Source: JBBDIK01 sp964640385 (lineage in GTDB: Bacteria > Actinomycetota > UBA4738 > JBBDHU01). From it: DNA of 64,000 bases. This document shows, piece after piece, positions 17,678-26,417 of this stretch (position 1 is the stretch's first letter; each line of letters opens with the position of its first letter). The translations under genes were made by a program, and so were the position numbers. The notes under the pieces are model-generated. The model was not told where the DNA came from and ran no database searches. It saw nothing but the letters and a program-made list of their open reading frames with translations. The DNA is taken from the NCBI GenBank assembly GCA_964640385.1, contig CAZXFL010000005.1:1-64000 (forward strand), in the 5' to 3' direction.

Positions 17678-18441
17678 ATGCAGACCCAGCGCTACGCAGC
17701 CGCCCTCCTCGTCACGGTCGGGATCCTCCTGGCCGGGTGCACCTCGTCACAGCCTGCGGCGCCGAGCGTCGCACCCTTGTCGCCGGCCCCGGCCTCCCCG
17801 GCAACGACCGGCGGAGATGTCGCGACCTTCACCGGTAACGGTGTGACCTTCGACTACCCGGCCGACTGGCAGGAGGTGACGCTCGGCGAGGCATCGGCTT
17901 CCAGTTCGGCGCCGATCTGGCAGGAAACCGTCGCCGCGGCCGAACTCGACTTCGTGACCGTGGCCGAATACACCTTGCAGACCCCGGTCACCGCGGACAC
18001 GATCGACTCNNNNNNNNNNNNNNNNNNNNNNNNNNNNNNNNNNNNNNNNNNNNNNNNNNNNNNNNNNNNNNNNNNNNNNNNNNNNNNNNNNNNNNNNNNN
18101 NNNNNNNNNTGACCGTGGCCGAATACACCTTGCAGACCCCGGTCACCGCGGACACGATCGACTCGCAGACCGAGGCGCTCACCGCGAGCCTCGAGCCGCT
18201 GTTCACTCAGGCGGGCGGACAACTCGATTCCGGACCCGAGTCCACCACGATGGGCGGCCTTCCGGCCCTCGAGTACACCGCGACCGTTCAAGCGCCGGGA
18301 GGCGAGACCGTCAAGAGCCGCCTGGTTCTGGCGTTCGACGGCAGCATCGAGTACTTCGTCAACTGCCAGGCCACGGACGCGTACATGGCCGACGTGCTCA
18401 CGGGCTGCGACGTCGTGGTCAGCTCGTTCCAGAAGGTCTAG
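17678..18441 (+). CDS. lipoprotein, unknown function (split by a false gap)
   Basis: The gene runs across a 100-N block, but bases 17955-18009 before it and 18110-18164 after it are identical, so the two contigs overlap by 55 bp and the gene is intact. Removing the gap and one copy gives an in-frame 202-residue protein. It has a lipobox (ILLAGC), a Pro/Ala-rich linker, and a beta-rich domain (VTFDYPADWQEVTLG, then MGGLPALEYTATVQ and SIEYFVNCQ). Such 'YPADW' domains resemble PsbP/LpqN-like lipoprotein modules. TAGCAT ends 9 bases before the ATG, suggesting a leaderless or very short leader. Confidence 0.8.
18010..18109. other. false assembly gap (100 N) with 55-bp flank overlap
   Basis: The 55 bases on each side are identical (17955-18009 and 18110-18164). 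An overlap of exactly 55 is the length of a common de Bruijn-graph k-mer, so the contigs are adjacent and no sequence is missing. Confidence 0.95.
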
Positions 18442-18451
18442 AACCCGGCCC

Positions 18452-18646
18452 TCACGCCGGCCCAAGTCCCATGCGGTAGATCTCGGTCCCAGCCTCCAGG
18501 TCACGAAGGCTCATCTCTGCGATGCCCTTGGCAACGAGGCCTTCCCAGGCGCCCCCGACCCAGGCTTCCGCCACTTCCTGCGAGTCGAACTGTTCCGACG
18601 AACCCGTTGCCTCGCCGTTCGCGTCGATGTAGCTCCAGTCGAACAT
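18452..18646 (-). CDS. small conserved actinobacterial protein
   Basis: The 64-residue protein has a compact alpha/beta pattern: MFDWSYIDANGEATGSS at the start, then FDSQEVAEAWVGGAWEGL and ending IYRMGLGPA. Small proteins with the same WSY...G...AE.W....W..L....YRMGL pattern are common in actinobacteria and have no assigned function. No membrane segment. It is convergent with the preceding lipoprotein gene, 10 bases apart. Confidence 0.75.
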   Translation of the reverse strand: MFDWSYIDANGEATGSSEQFDSQEVAEAWVGGAWEGLVAKGIAEMSLRDLEAGTEIYRMGLGPA

Positions 18647-18713
18647 CAGCTTCCCTCTCTCCGTGAACGGCTCATGCTACCGCCGGCTCGCGACCCGGCG
18701 CCCGGGCGAAGGA

Positions 18714-18719
18714 TAGGGT
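18714..18719 (+). promoter_or_regulatory. leaderless -10 box TAGGGT
   Basis: TAGGGT ends 6 bases before GTG 18726, with no Shine-Dalgarno, matching the leaderless spacing seen elsewhere in the window. Confidence 0.5.
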
Positions 18720-18725
18720 CGACGC

Positions 18726-19331
18726 GTGAACGAACGCATCCGTCGAACGGCGATCGCGGGGGTCGTCGGCCCCACCGGCTTCCTCGCCGCCTCGTTCGCG
18801 ATGGCGGCACTCCGGGCCGACGTGATCGCGGCGAGCGGCTGGGCGAGCTGGCCGAGCAGCATGGCGACCGGCGGCGCCTCCGGGATCCCTCAGACCTTGG
18901 CGTTCCTCTTCCTGGGCGCCTGCTACGTGATCTTCGCGCTCGGGGCCCTGCGCCCGGGACTTCGCAGCGTCGCAGCATGGGGCGGATTCCTCGGCATCGC
19001 CGTCAGCGACGCGCTGCTCGCCTTCCCGACCGACGTCGGCGACGCCGATCTGAGCTGGCACGGCGCACTCCATGCCGCCGGTATCGTCATCGTGACAGCC
19101 TCGACCATCGTCGGGACGATCGGCGTCACCATCGCCACACGACGGGCGCCCCACTGGCGATCGTGGCGCCTGGTCGGCGCGCCGGTCATCCTGGCTGGCG
19201 TCCTGGGCGGCGCGCTCTGGGGGTTCGACGACGGCTGGGCGAAGGTCCTCTTCGTGGTCGGGATCACGGCACCGGTACCACTGATCGCGATCCTGCTCCG
19301 GAAAGACGCTCCTAGCCGCGGAGCCCCGTGA
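18726..19331 (+). CDS. DUF998 family membrane protein
   Basis: The 201-residue protein has six hydrophobic helices. It begins IAGVVGPTGFLAASFAMA and carries SWASWPSSMATGGASGIPQ-like loop residues and WHGALHAAGI in a later helix, typical of DUF998 proteins. Members are six-helix membrane proteins of unknown function, sometimes linked to stress. The 3' end overlaps the convergent fusion gene by 20 bases. Confidence 0.8.
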   Translation: MNERIRRTAIAGVVGPTGFLAASFAMAALRADVIAASGWASWPSSMATGGASGIPQTLAFLFLGACYVIFALGALRPGLRSVAAWGGFLGIAVSDALLAFPTDVGDADLSWHGALHAAGIVIVTASTIVGTIGVTIATRRAPHWRSWRLVGAPVILAGVLGGALWGFDDGWAKVLFVVGITAPVPLIAILLRKDAPSRGAP

Positions 19332-21684
19332 GCACCTCGTCGAGCGTTTCGAGCAGCTGGTCCGCGTTCGCCGAGCTGAACACCAGCGGCGGGCGGACCT
19401 TCAGCACGTTGCCTCTGGGACCGGCACTCCCGATCAGCACACCCCGGACCTTCATCGCGTTCAGCACCGCATCCGTCTCGGCCGCCGCCGGCTCGCGGGT
19501 CTCGCGATCGCGGACCAGCTCAACGCCGATCATCAGACCCGCGCCCCGCACGTCGCCGATCGACTCATGCCGATCGGCAAGCTCCAGCAAGCCTTCTCGC
19601 AGATGCGCGCCGACCTCAGCGGCGTTGCGCTGGAGTCCCTCCTCCTGCACGACGTCCAGGACGGCAAGTGCGACCGCCGCCGCAACCGTGTTCCCGCCGA
19701 ACGTGCTGAAGAACTCCGGGTAGCGTTCTGCGAACGCCTCCGCGATCTCGCGCCGCGTCACGACCGCCGCCACGGGATGTCCGTTGCCCATCGGCTTGCC
19801 GAGCGTGACGAAGTCCGGCGTGATGCCGGGCACCTGGAAGCTCCACATCGCCTTGCCCATCCGTCCGAACCCCACCTGCACCTCGTCCGCGACGAAGAGC
19901 CCGCCGGTCTCACGCGTCCGGTGGACGATCTCGTGCACGTACGCGGCGGGCGGCGCGAAGATGCCGTCGCTCGCGAAGGACCCGTCGATGCAGGTGATCG
20001 CCGGACCATGCCCGTTCTCACGCAGCCGCTCCACCGCTTCGTCGAGGTGCTCCGCGTAGCGCTCCGGCCAGTCGCCCTCGCGGTATTGCCCTCGATACGG
20101 ATCCGGCGCCGGGATAGTCGCGACCTGCACCGGTCGGTAGCCCTCGGGCCACTCCTCCGGCGACAGGTCCGAGGACGCGATCGTCACCCCGTGGTACGCG
20201 AAGTCGGTGACGATGGCGCCGGCATTCTGCGTGGCCTCGCGCGCCAGGCGCCACGCGGTATCGTTCGCCTCGCTCCCCGAGTTCACGAATAGGACGGTGT
20301 CCAATCCATCGGGCATCGTCGCCGTCAGGCGCTCCGCGAGCTCGACCACCGTTCCTCCGAGGTAACGGGTGTTCGTGTTGAGCAACCCTGCTTGCCGCGT
20401 GAGCGCCTGGACCACCCGCGGGTGCGAATGTCCGGCCACGGGCACGTTGTTGTACGCGTCCAGGTACGCCCGGCCTTCGGCGTCGTAGAGCCACACCCCC
20501 TCGCCCCGGACCAGGTGCAACGGAGCGTCGTAGGACAAGGGCGACCAATCCCCCATGACGGCGCGCCGGCGCTCCAGCAGCTTCGCATCGTCGCCCGCAT
20601 CGCCGGCGGCGACCGTCACCGTTCCGGCGCCCCGGTCCTCGAACATCTCTCGGAACCGGCGCCGTACCTCGTCCATCCCCACTTCATCGAAGAGCCGCAA
20701 GACATCCCGGGCGAACGCATCCCATTCGAGGATGTACTCACGGTTCTCGGGCTGTTCCCTCGCCCGCCGCCCGCCGATCAAGACCGTGGCGGCGGCGCGT
20801 GCGCGGACCAGGTCGGGGAGCAGCTCGATCTCGACATCTTCCAACCGCTGGATCTCGCTGTACCCCGCGCAGATCGCCGTAGCCGCCTCGAAGGGGTCCG
20901 AGCGGCCGTACATCAAGGAGGCGACCGTGACTGCCAGATCGCAGATCAGCGGTGCGAAAACCATGTCGCCGAAATCGATGATGCCGGCGACCTCCGGCGA
21001 ACCGTCCGCCGCCATCACTGCGTTCTCCGCGTGCAGATCACAGTGGATGATCTGAGCCCGGAGGCCCGGCAGCGCCGGCTGAACGCGTTCCTCGAAACTG
21101 GTGAGGGCGTCTGCCGCCAGCACCCTGCGCTCGCGATCGTCGATCACGTCCAGGTTCGCGACGAGGTCGCCGGCCCGTTGCGGATCCCAGATCAGGGAAC
21201 GGCCGGCCGCCGGGTGGAAGAACCCGCGCAGCGCCCACCCCAGCCGCGCGCCGCACCCGCCGATCGCGCGCAGCGACGGCTCGTCGAGCTCCCACGGTTC
21301 GCGAGGGGCGCCATCGAGGTACGACACCATCCGGACAGCATGCGTTCGGCCGTCCGGCGCCTCGATCTCGGCGAGCGGGGTTGCTTCCAGCGTCAGATGC
21401 ACCGACGGGACCGGCAGCGACGGGTCGACGCGCGCGATGTGCAGCAGCGCTTGGACCTGCAACTCGGTGACTGCGTGGGACTCGGCATGGTTCGCCACCT
21501 TCAGGACGAACGACTGCCCGTCGGCATCGGTGATCCGGAAGTTCTGGTCCCGCTCACTGACCAGCGGCTTCGCCCCCCCGGACACGCCGAAATAGCGCTC
21601 CGCGACCTCCTGCGCGTCCGCGATCGTCAGCGTCGGCGCGGGGGCGGAGAACTCGTCGAGAGGGGCGTCGGTGGCGTCGTCCAT
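19312..21684 (-). CDS. phosphotransferase (APH)-class III aminotransferase fusion
   Basis: The 790-residue protein fuses two enzymes. Residues about 25-340 are an APH/choline-kinase-like domain with the Brenner motif HCDLHAEN (H214, D216, N221) and IIDFGDM (D237). Residues about 370-790 are a class III PLP aminotransferase fold with DEVQVGFGRMGK and FVTLGKPMGNGHP, the latter holding the PLP lysine. In animals the equivalent parts are hydroxylysine kinase and AGXT2L-type phospho-lyases, which phosphorylate and then eliminate phosphate from amino alcohols. A similar kinase/lyase pair on one chain is likely here; the amino alcohol is unknown. Confidence 0.85.
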   Translation of the reverse strand: MDDATDAPLDEFSAPAPTLTIADAQEVAERYFGVSGGAKPLVSERDQNFRITDADGQSFVLKVANHAESHAVTELQVQALLHIARVDPSLPVPSVHLTLEATPLAEIEAPDGRTHAVRMVSYLDGAPREPWELDEPSLRAIGGCGARLGWALRGFFHPAAGRSLIWDPQRAGDLVANLDVIDDRERRVLAADALTSFEERVQPALPGLRAQIIHCDLHAENAVMAADGSPEVAGIIDFGDMVFAPLICDLAVTVASLMYGRSDPFEAATAICAGYSEIQRLEDVEIELLPDLVRARAAATVLIGGRRAREQPENREYILEWDAFARDVLRLFDEVGMDEVRRRFREMFEDRGAGTVTVAAGDAGDDAKLLERRRAVMGDWSPLSYDAPLHLVRGEGVWLYDAEGRAYLDAYNNVPVAGHSHPRVVQALTRQAGLLNTNTRYLGGTVVELAERLTATMPDGLDTVLFVNSGSEANDTAWRLAREATQNAGAIVTDFAYHGVTIASSDLSPEEWPEGYRPVQVATIPAPDPYRGQYREGDWPERYAEHLDEAVERLRENGHGPAITCIDGSFASDGIFAPPAAYVHEIVHRTRETGGLFVADEVQVGFGRMGKAMWSFQVPGITPDFVTLGKPMGNGHPVAAVVTRREIAEAFAERYPEFFSTFGGNTVAAAVALAVLDVVQEEGLQRNAAEVGAHLREGLLELADRHESIGDVRGAGLMIGVELVRDRETREPAAAETDAVLNAMKVRGVLIGSAGPRGNVLKVRPPLVFSSANADQLLETLDEVLTGLRG

Positions 21685-21748
21685 GCTTCCGCGGATTCCG
21701 GGCTCCGAACGCTAGCACAGGGTCCCGTGGCGCCGTCGCTCGGTCGGA

Positions 21749-21754
21749 TAGGCT
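21749..21754 (+). promoter_or_regulatory. leaderless -10 box TAGGCT
   Basis: TAGGCT ends 7 bases before ATG 21762. The 77 bases separating this gene from the divergent fusion gene also hold a TAGCGT on the other strand, so the two promoters are nearly back to back. Confidence 0.5.
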
Positions 21755-21761
21755 CGGCCCG

Positions 21762-22625
21762 ATGCCACACGGGTCCACACATGTCGGGAACCACGAGGTC
21801 GTCGCGCTCTGCGACGCAGTATTCGCTTCGGAGGACTCCACCGAGGACTCGTTCCCGCCTGTTCCCGAGGAGATCTGGGTTCGGATGCGCGCGGAGCATC
21901 CCGAGACCTGGCGCGAGGACGGGATGTGGCAGCTGCACGGGCACTGCTTCCTGGTCCGCGGAGGCGGGCGGACCCTCCTCTTCGACACGGGGATCGGACC
22001 GAGAACGGCGCCCGCGTTCGCATGGTCGAGCACGGAAGGACGGCTCCCCGACGACCTCGCCGATGCTGGGGTCGAACCCGGCGAGATCGACACCGTGGTC
22101 ATCAGCCACGTGCACGACGACCACCTCGGCTGGACGGTCGGCGAAGCCGGCGCCCCGATGTTCCCCAACGCCCGGTACCTGTTGCAGCGGGCAGACTGGG
22201 ACATCCTGCACGGCGAGGACCCAGAGGACCTGGACATCCTGCGCCGGACCCTCGAACCGTTGGAAGCGGCCGGACAGCTCGAGTTCCTGGATGGCGACAA
22301 GGACATCGCATCGGACCTGCATCTGCGCCATCTCCCCGGCCACACTCCCGGCCACCAGGTGTTGCTCATCGACGGCGCCAGAGATGGCACGAGGACCGAC
22401 CCGCTCATGATCTCGGCCGACACCTTCAACCATCCCGCGCTGTTCATCGGCCCGGGGTGGTGGGGAACCTCGGACTTCGAGCCGCAAGCAGCGAGTGCCG
22501 TGCGGGCAGCGATGCTCGAGGATGCGATGGCGAAGGGCTGGAGGATCGCGACGGCCCACTTCGAGGTGCCCTTCGGCCGCGTCGATCGCGAGGGCGACGG
22601 CTTCGTGTGGCGCCCGGACGCTTGA
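21762..22625 (+). CDS. MBL-fold metallo-hydrolase
   Basis: The 287-residue protein is a metallo-beta-lactamase-fold hydrolase: GGRTLLFDTGIG, the metal-binding HVHDDHLGW, a later HLPGHTPGHQ, and a C-terminal HFEVPFG His. It is closest in layout to lactonase-like family members (N-acyl homoserine lactonase and similar), which usually bind two zinc ions. There is no signal, so it is cytosolic. It is divergent from the APH-aminotransferase fusion, and followed after 61 bases by a decarboxylase-like gene. Confidence 0.85.
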   Translation: MPHGSTHVGNHEVVALCDAVFASEDSTEDSFPPVPEEIWVRMRAEHPETWREDGMWQLHGHCFLVRGGGRTLLFDTGIGPRTAPAFAWSSTEGRLPDDLADAGVEPGEIDTVVISHVHDDHLGWTVGEAGAPMFPNARYLLQRADWDILHGEDPEDLDILRRTLEPLEAAGQLEFLDGDKDIASDLHLRHLPGHTPGHQVLLIDGARDGTRTDPLMISADTFNHPALFIGPGWWGTSDFEPQAASAVRAAMLEDAMAKGWRIATAHFEVPFGRVDREGDGFVWRPDA

Positions 22626-22673
22626 CCGGGCCTGCCCATCGCACCGCCTGACCGCCGGACACGCGCTCCCGGA

Positions 22674-22679
22674 TAGACT
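22674..22679 (+). promoter_or_regulatory. leaderless -10 box TAGACT
   Basis: TAGACT ends 7 bases before ATG 22687 with no Shine-Dalgarno between them. Confidence 0.5.
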
Positions 22680-22686
22680 CGCTGCC

Positions 22687-23913
22687 ATGTGGTGGGAACG
22701 ACCCGGCCTCGACGTGCGCGACGGACGGTTGCACATCGCCGGGCGCGACGCCGAAGCGCTCGCTCGGGAGCACGGCACCCCGTTGTTCGCTTATGACCTC
22801 GCGCATATCGGGGAGCAGGCGCGCAGCCTGCAAGATGCGTTCGCCCACCTCGACCAGCCGTTCATCCTGCGCTACGCCCTGAAAGCCAACCGCGAGCCCG
22901 CGACGATGGCCTACCTGCGGTCCCTCGGCGAACCGGGCTCACCGGAGAGCATCGGGATGGACGTGTGCTCGCCCGGCGAGGTGCTGCACGCGATCAAGCA
23001 CGGTTGGGAACCCGACGAGATCAGCTACACCGGCACCAACGTGTCGGACCGGGACCTCGACGTCATCCTCGAGCACGGCGTCCACATGAACCTGGATCTG
23101 CTCACGCAGATCCGCCGGTACGGACGGCGCGCGCCCGGCACCCGCATCGGCATCCGGGTCAACCCGCGCGCGGGCGCGAAGTACGCCGCGAACGTCAAGT
23201 CGCTCTACGCATCGGACAAGCCGACGAAGTTCGGCGTCTACGCCGAGCAGCTGGAAGAGGCGCTCACGGCGGCGAACGAGTACGACCTGGTCATCGACCG
23301 CGTTCATTTCCACGTCGGGTACATGGTGCCGACGTCGGCGCTCCCCGACATCGCCATCGCGGTTCAGCGGGTCGCGGAGATGACGGCGTGGCTCCTGGAG
23401 CAAGGATGCCCGATCGATGAGATCAACATGGGCGGAGGTCTCGGCGTCGTGCAGCGCGAGGGTGACGAACCACTCGACGTCGATGCGTACGCACGGGTGA
23501 TGACCGAGCACCTCGGTCCGCTCGGTGTCACGCTCGCCGGCGAACCCGGCGACTTCCACGCGAAGCGCTCGGGGGTGCTGCTGATGGAGATCGTGACGGT
23601 GGAGGACCGGCTCGGCGTTCCGTTCGCCGGGTGCGATGCCGGGTTCAACGTCGGCCCGGACCACTTCGTGTACGAGACCCCGCGGACGATCGTCGCGTGC
23701 CGCGACCCGAACGGCGCGCCGGTCGCCAACTACACGGTCAGCGGAAACATCAACGAGGGACCGGACCTCTGGGGTGAGGATGTGCCACTCCCGGACGTGC
23801 AGGAGGGCGACATCGTGGCAGTGATGAACATGGGCGCCTACGACCAGTCGATGGCCAGCATCCACTGCCTGCGACCGCACGCGGCGTCGGTCGCGTTCCC
23901 CGACCGCATCTAG
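22687..23913 (+). CDS. PLP-dependent decarboxylase, diaminopimelate-decarboxylase/alanine-racemase fold III
   Basis: The 408-residue protein has the fold-type III architecture. The PLP lysine lies in ILRYALKANREP, the barrel includes DRVHFHVGYMVP, and the Gly loop NMGGGLGVVQREG plus LAGEPGDFHAKRSG bind the PLP phosphate. The late NMGAYDQSMASIHCLRP supplies the Cys/Tyr of the second active-site half. It is related to LysA and to ornithine/carboxynorspermidine decarboxylases, but unusual insert and tail sequences argue against simple LysA. The stop overlaps that of typA by 3 bases. Confidence 0.8.
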   Translation: MWWERPGLDVRDGRLHIAGRDAEALAREHGTPLFAYDLAHIGEQARSLQDAFAHLDQPFILRYALKANREPATMAYLRSLGEPGSPESIGMDVCSPGEVLHAIKHGWEPDEISYTGTNVSDRDLDVILEHGVHMNLDLLTQIRRYGRRAPGTRIGIRVNPRAGAKYAANVKSLYASDKPTKFGVYAEQLEEALTAANEYDLVIDRVHFHVGYMVPTSALPDIAIAVQRVAEMTAWLLEQGCPIDEINMGGGLGVVQREGDEPLDVDAYARVMTEHLGPLGVTLAGEPGDFHAKRSGVLLMEIVTVEDRLGVPFAGCDAGFNVGPDHFVYETPRTIVACRDPNGAPVANYTVSGNINEGPDLWGEDVPLPDVQEGDIVAVMNMGAYDQSMASIHCLRPHAASVAFPDRI

Positions 23914-25739
23914 TCCTCGCCCTTGCGGCCCTTCGCGACCTTCGCGCGCGCGTTCTGATCCAGGACCACCTTGCGGAGACGAACGGACTGCGGCGTGACC
24001 TCCGCGCATTCGTCCTCACGGATGAACTCGAGGGCCTGTTCCAATGAGAGCGCGACATGCGGGATCAGACGAACGGTCTCGTCGGACGCGGCCGCCCGCA
24101 TGTTGGTCAGCTTCTTCTCCTTCGTCGCGTTCACGTCCATGTCCTCGCTGCGTGCGTTCTCGCCGACGATCATCCCCTCGTAGACCTCGGTCCCTGGCCC
24201 GATGAACATCAACCCTCGTTCCTGCAGGTTGAGCAGGGCGAACGCGGTGGTTGGGCCGCTTCGGTCGGCGACGAGCGAACCGGTCGGACGGGTCCGCAGG
24301 TCCCCCATCCACGGCTCGTACCCCTCGAACACGTGGTGCAGGATGCCGGTCCCGCGGGTCTCGGTGAGGAACTCCGTGCGGAACCCGATCAGGCCGCGGG
24401 CGGGCACCCCGTACTCCATCCGGACCCAGCCCGTGCCGTGGTTGACCATCTGCTCCATCCGGCCCTTGCGCAAGGCCATGAGCTGCGTGACGACGCCGAG
24501 GTAGTCCTCCGGAAGATCGACGCTGACGCGTTCCACCGGCTCGTGCTTCTTGCCGTCGATCTCGCGGGTCACGACCTGCGGCTTGCCGACGGTGAGTTCG
24601 AACCCCTCGCGGCGCATCATCTCGACCAGCACCGCCAGCTGCAGCTCGCCGCGTCCCTGGACCTCCCACGCGGTCGGGTCGGCAGTGTCGAGCACGCGGA
24701 TCGAGACGTTGCCGACCAATTCCTGGTCCAGCCGTCCCTTCACGAGCCGCGCGGTCACCTTGTCGCCCTCCTTGCCGGCGAGCGGTGCGGTGTTGATGCC
24801 GATCGTCATGGACAGGCTCGGTTCGTCGATCGTGATGACGGGCAGGGGACGTGGGTCGTCGGGATCGGCCAACGTCTCGCCGATCGTGATGTCCTCCATG
24901 CCGGCGACCGCGATGATCTCGCCCGGTCCGGCTTCCTCGGCCTCGACCCGATCCAGCGACTCGGCCACGAACAGCTCGGTGATCTTGGCCTGCTCGACGG
25001 TGCCGTCCGCTCTGCACCAGGCCACGGTCTGCCCGCGCGTGATGGTCCCGTGATGCACTCGGCAGAGCGCGAGCCGCCCGACGTACGGCGATGCGTCGAG
25101 GTTGGTGACCTGCGCCTGCAGCGGATGACCCTCGTCGTAGGTCGGCGCCGGGATGTGCTGGACGATCGCCTCGAAGAGCGGCTCTAGGTCGGCGGCCTGC
25201 GCGTCTGGCGCCGGCCCGGCCGTCCCCACCCGGGCGTTCGTGTACAGGATCGGAAACGCGATCTGATGCTCGTCGGCGTCCAGATCCAGGAACAGCTCCT
25301 CGACCTCGTGGACGACCTCGGCGATGCGCGCGTCCGGCCGGTCGATCTTGTTCACGATCAGGATCACCGGGAGCTTGGCCTCCAGGGCTTTCCGCAACAC
25401 GAACCGCGTCTGCGGCAGTGGCCCTTCGCTCGCGTCGACGAGCAGCAGCACACCGTCGACCATCGTCAGGCCGCGTTCGACCTCGCCGCCGAAGTCCGCG
25501 TGGCCGGGCGTGTCGATGATGTTGATCTTCATGTCGCCGTGGCGGACGGCGGTGTTCTTGGCCAGGATCGTGATGCCCTTCTCGCGCTCGAGGTCCATCG
25601 AGTCCATGACGCGCTCATCCACGTCCTCGTTCTCGCGGAACGCGCCGGACTGCCAGAGCATGGCGTCGACCAGCGTCGTCTTGCCATGGTCGACGTGCGC
25701 GACGATAGCCACATTTCGGCGGTCGGTGCGTTCGGGCAT
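23910..25739 (-). CDS. typA: translational GTPase TypA/BipA
   Basis: From ATG 25739 (GAGGAG upstream) the 609-residue protein is a full-length TypA. G1 is AHVDHGKTTL, G2 REKGITI, G3 DTPGHADF and G4 NKIDRPDA, followed by domain II, an EF-G-like domain III/V region, and the C-terminal BipA domain (GLIGFRTEFLTETRGTG). It binds ribosomes in a GTP-dependent way and is needed for growth under cold and other stress. Reading upstream to 26105 adds no family sequence and is rejected. Confidence 0.95.
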   Translation of the reverse strand: MPERTDRRNVAIVAHVDHGKTTLVDAMLWQSGAFRENEDVDERVMDSMDLEREKGITILAKNTAVRHGDMKINIIDTPGHADFGGEVERGLTMVDGVLLLVDASEGPLPQTRFVLRKALEAKLPVILIVNKIDRPDARIAEVVHEVEELFLDLDADEHQIAFPILYTNARVGTAGPAPDAQAADLEPLFEAIVQHIPAPTYDEGHPLQAQVTNLDASPYVGRLALCRVHHGTITRGQTVAWCRADGTVEQAKITELFVAESLDRVEAEEAGPGEIIAVAGMEDITIGETLADPDDPRPLPVITIDEPSLSMTIGINTAPLAGKEGDKVTARLVKGRLDQELVGNVSIRVLDTADPTAWEVQGRGELQLAVLVEMMRREGFELTVGKPQVVTREIDGKKHEPVERVSVDLPEDYLGVVTQLMALRKGRMEQMVNHGTGWVRMEYGVPARGLIGFRTEFLTETRGTGILHHVFEGYEPWMGDLRTRPTGSLVADRSGPTTAFALLNLQERGLMFIGPGTEVYEGMIVGENARSEDMDVNATKEKKLTNMRAAASDETVRLIPHVALSLEQALEFIREDECAEVTPQSVRLRKVVLDQNARAKVAKGRKGED

Positions 25740-25931
25740 GGGAAGAGCAGCTCCTCGGATCGATGGGAACGGCCGCGAACGGGCGCTCGCGGCACCCCCC
25801 AGTGTACGAGGCGCGAGCCGGCAGGCACGCGGATGTTGAGATTCGGGCACAAGAGGTCTGCACGGCAGGCCGAACCAGCGGCCGTGCGGTACCTTGGTAG
25901 TGACACGACCAGAAGGAAGCCAGAAGAAGTC

Positions 25932-26081
25932 ATGGCGAACGAACGGCGGAACGTGCAGGCAGCGCCCGAGATGCGCATGTGGCATCTCATGCTGGGCGCT
26001 GCCGGCCGGCCGTCCTTCCTGGTCACTCCGGCCATCACGGCCCAGGGCGTATGCCCGGCGCTCCCGCGCCTCTACGCCTAA
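25932..26081 (+). CDS. small orphan peptide of 49 residues
   Basis: ATG 25932 follows AGAAGGAAG and AGAAGAAG purine tracts that could act as a ribosome-binding site. The 49-residue product starts MANERRNVQAAPEMRMWHLM and ends VCPALPRLYA, with one Cys and a Pro-rich tail. No family is recognised, and no modifying enzyme lies near. It could be a leader peptide for the next small gene or an independent small protein; it is divergent from typA with 192 bases between starts. Confidence 0.4.
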   Translation: MANERRNVQAAPEMRMWHLMLGAAGRPSFLVTPAITAQGVCPALPRLYA

Positions 26082-26197
26082 CCCAGCCGACGCGTCGCTC
26101 GGCACCCTCGCCTCCCGCAGGGACCCTCATCACCCTCCGCCCGGCGAAACGCATCACCACCGAGCAACGCACTCCATCGACCGACCGGAGGAGTGTC

Positions 26198-26344
26198 ATG
26201 AAACGCATCCAGATCAAGAGGGAACGCAAACCTCAACGCAACCGCTGGTTCGAGGGCGGCGGCGAGCCACTGCCGCTGGATCCCCGGGACCCCGACATCG
26301 TCCGAGCGAAAACGCTCCTGCGACGCAAGAAACCCGCGGCCTGA
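26198..26344 (+). CDS. small basic protein of 48 residues
   Basis: A strong Shine-Dalgarno (GGAGGAG) precedes ATG 26198. The product is very basic (MKRIQIKRERKPQRNRWFEG) and contains EPLPLDPRDPDIVRAK before a basic tail. Its charge suggests nucleic-acid or ribosome binding, by inference only. A strong hairpin follows the stop by 6 bases, which supports a real transcription unit ending here. Confidence 0.65.
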   Translation: MKRIQIKRERKPQRNRWFEGGGEPLPLDPRDPDIVRAKTLLRRKKPAA

Positions 26345-26350
26345 GTAGCC

Positions 26351-26378
26351 GGGGGCCGGCGCGGTCGCGCCGGCCCCC
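26351..26378 (+). terminator. GC-rich perfect hairpin terminator
   Basis: GGGGGCCGGCGCG and CGCGCCGGCCCCC form a perfect 13-bp stem with two bases between, directly after the small basic gene. Only a short T run (ATTTG) follows, as is common for actinobacterial terminators. Confidence 0.75.
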
Positions 26379-26417
26379 GATTTGACGCGGCCCTGCCATC
26401 CGGTCGATGCTCGGCCC

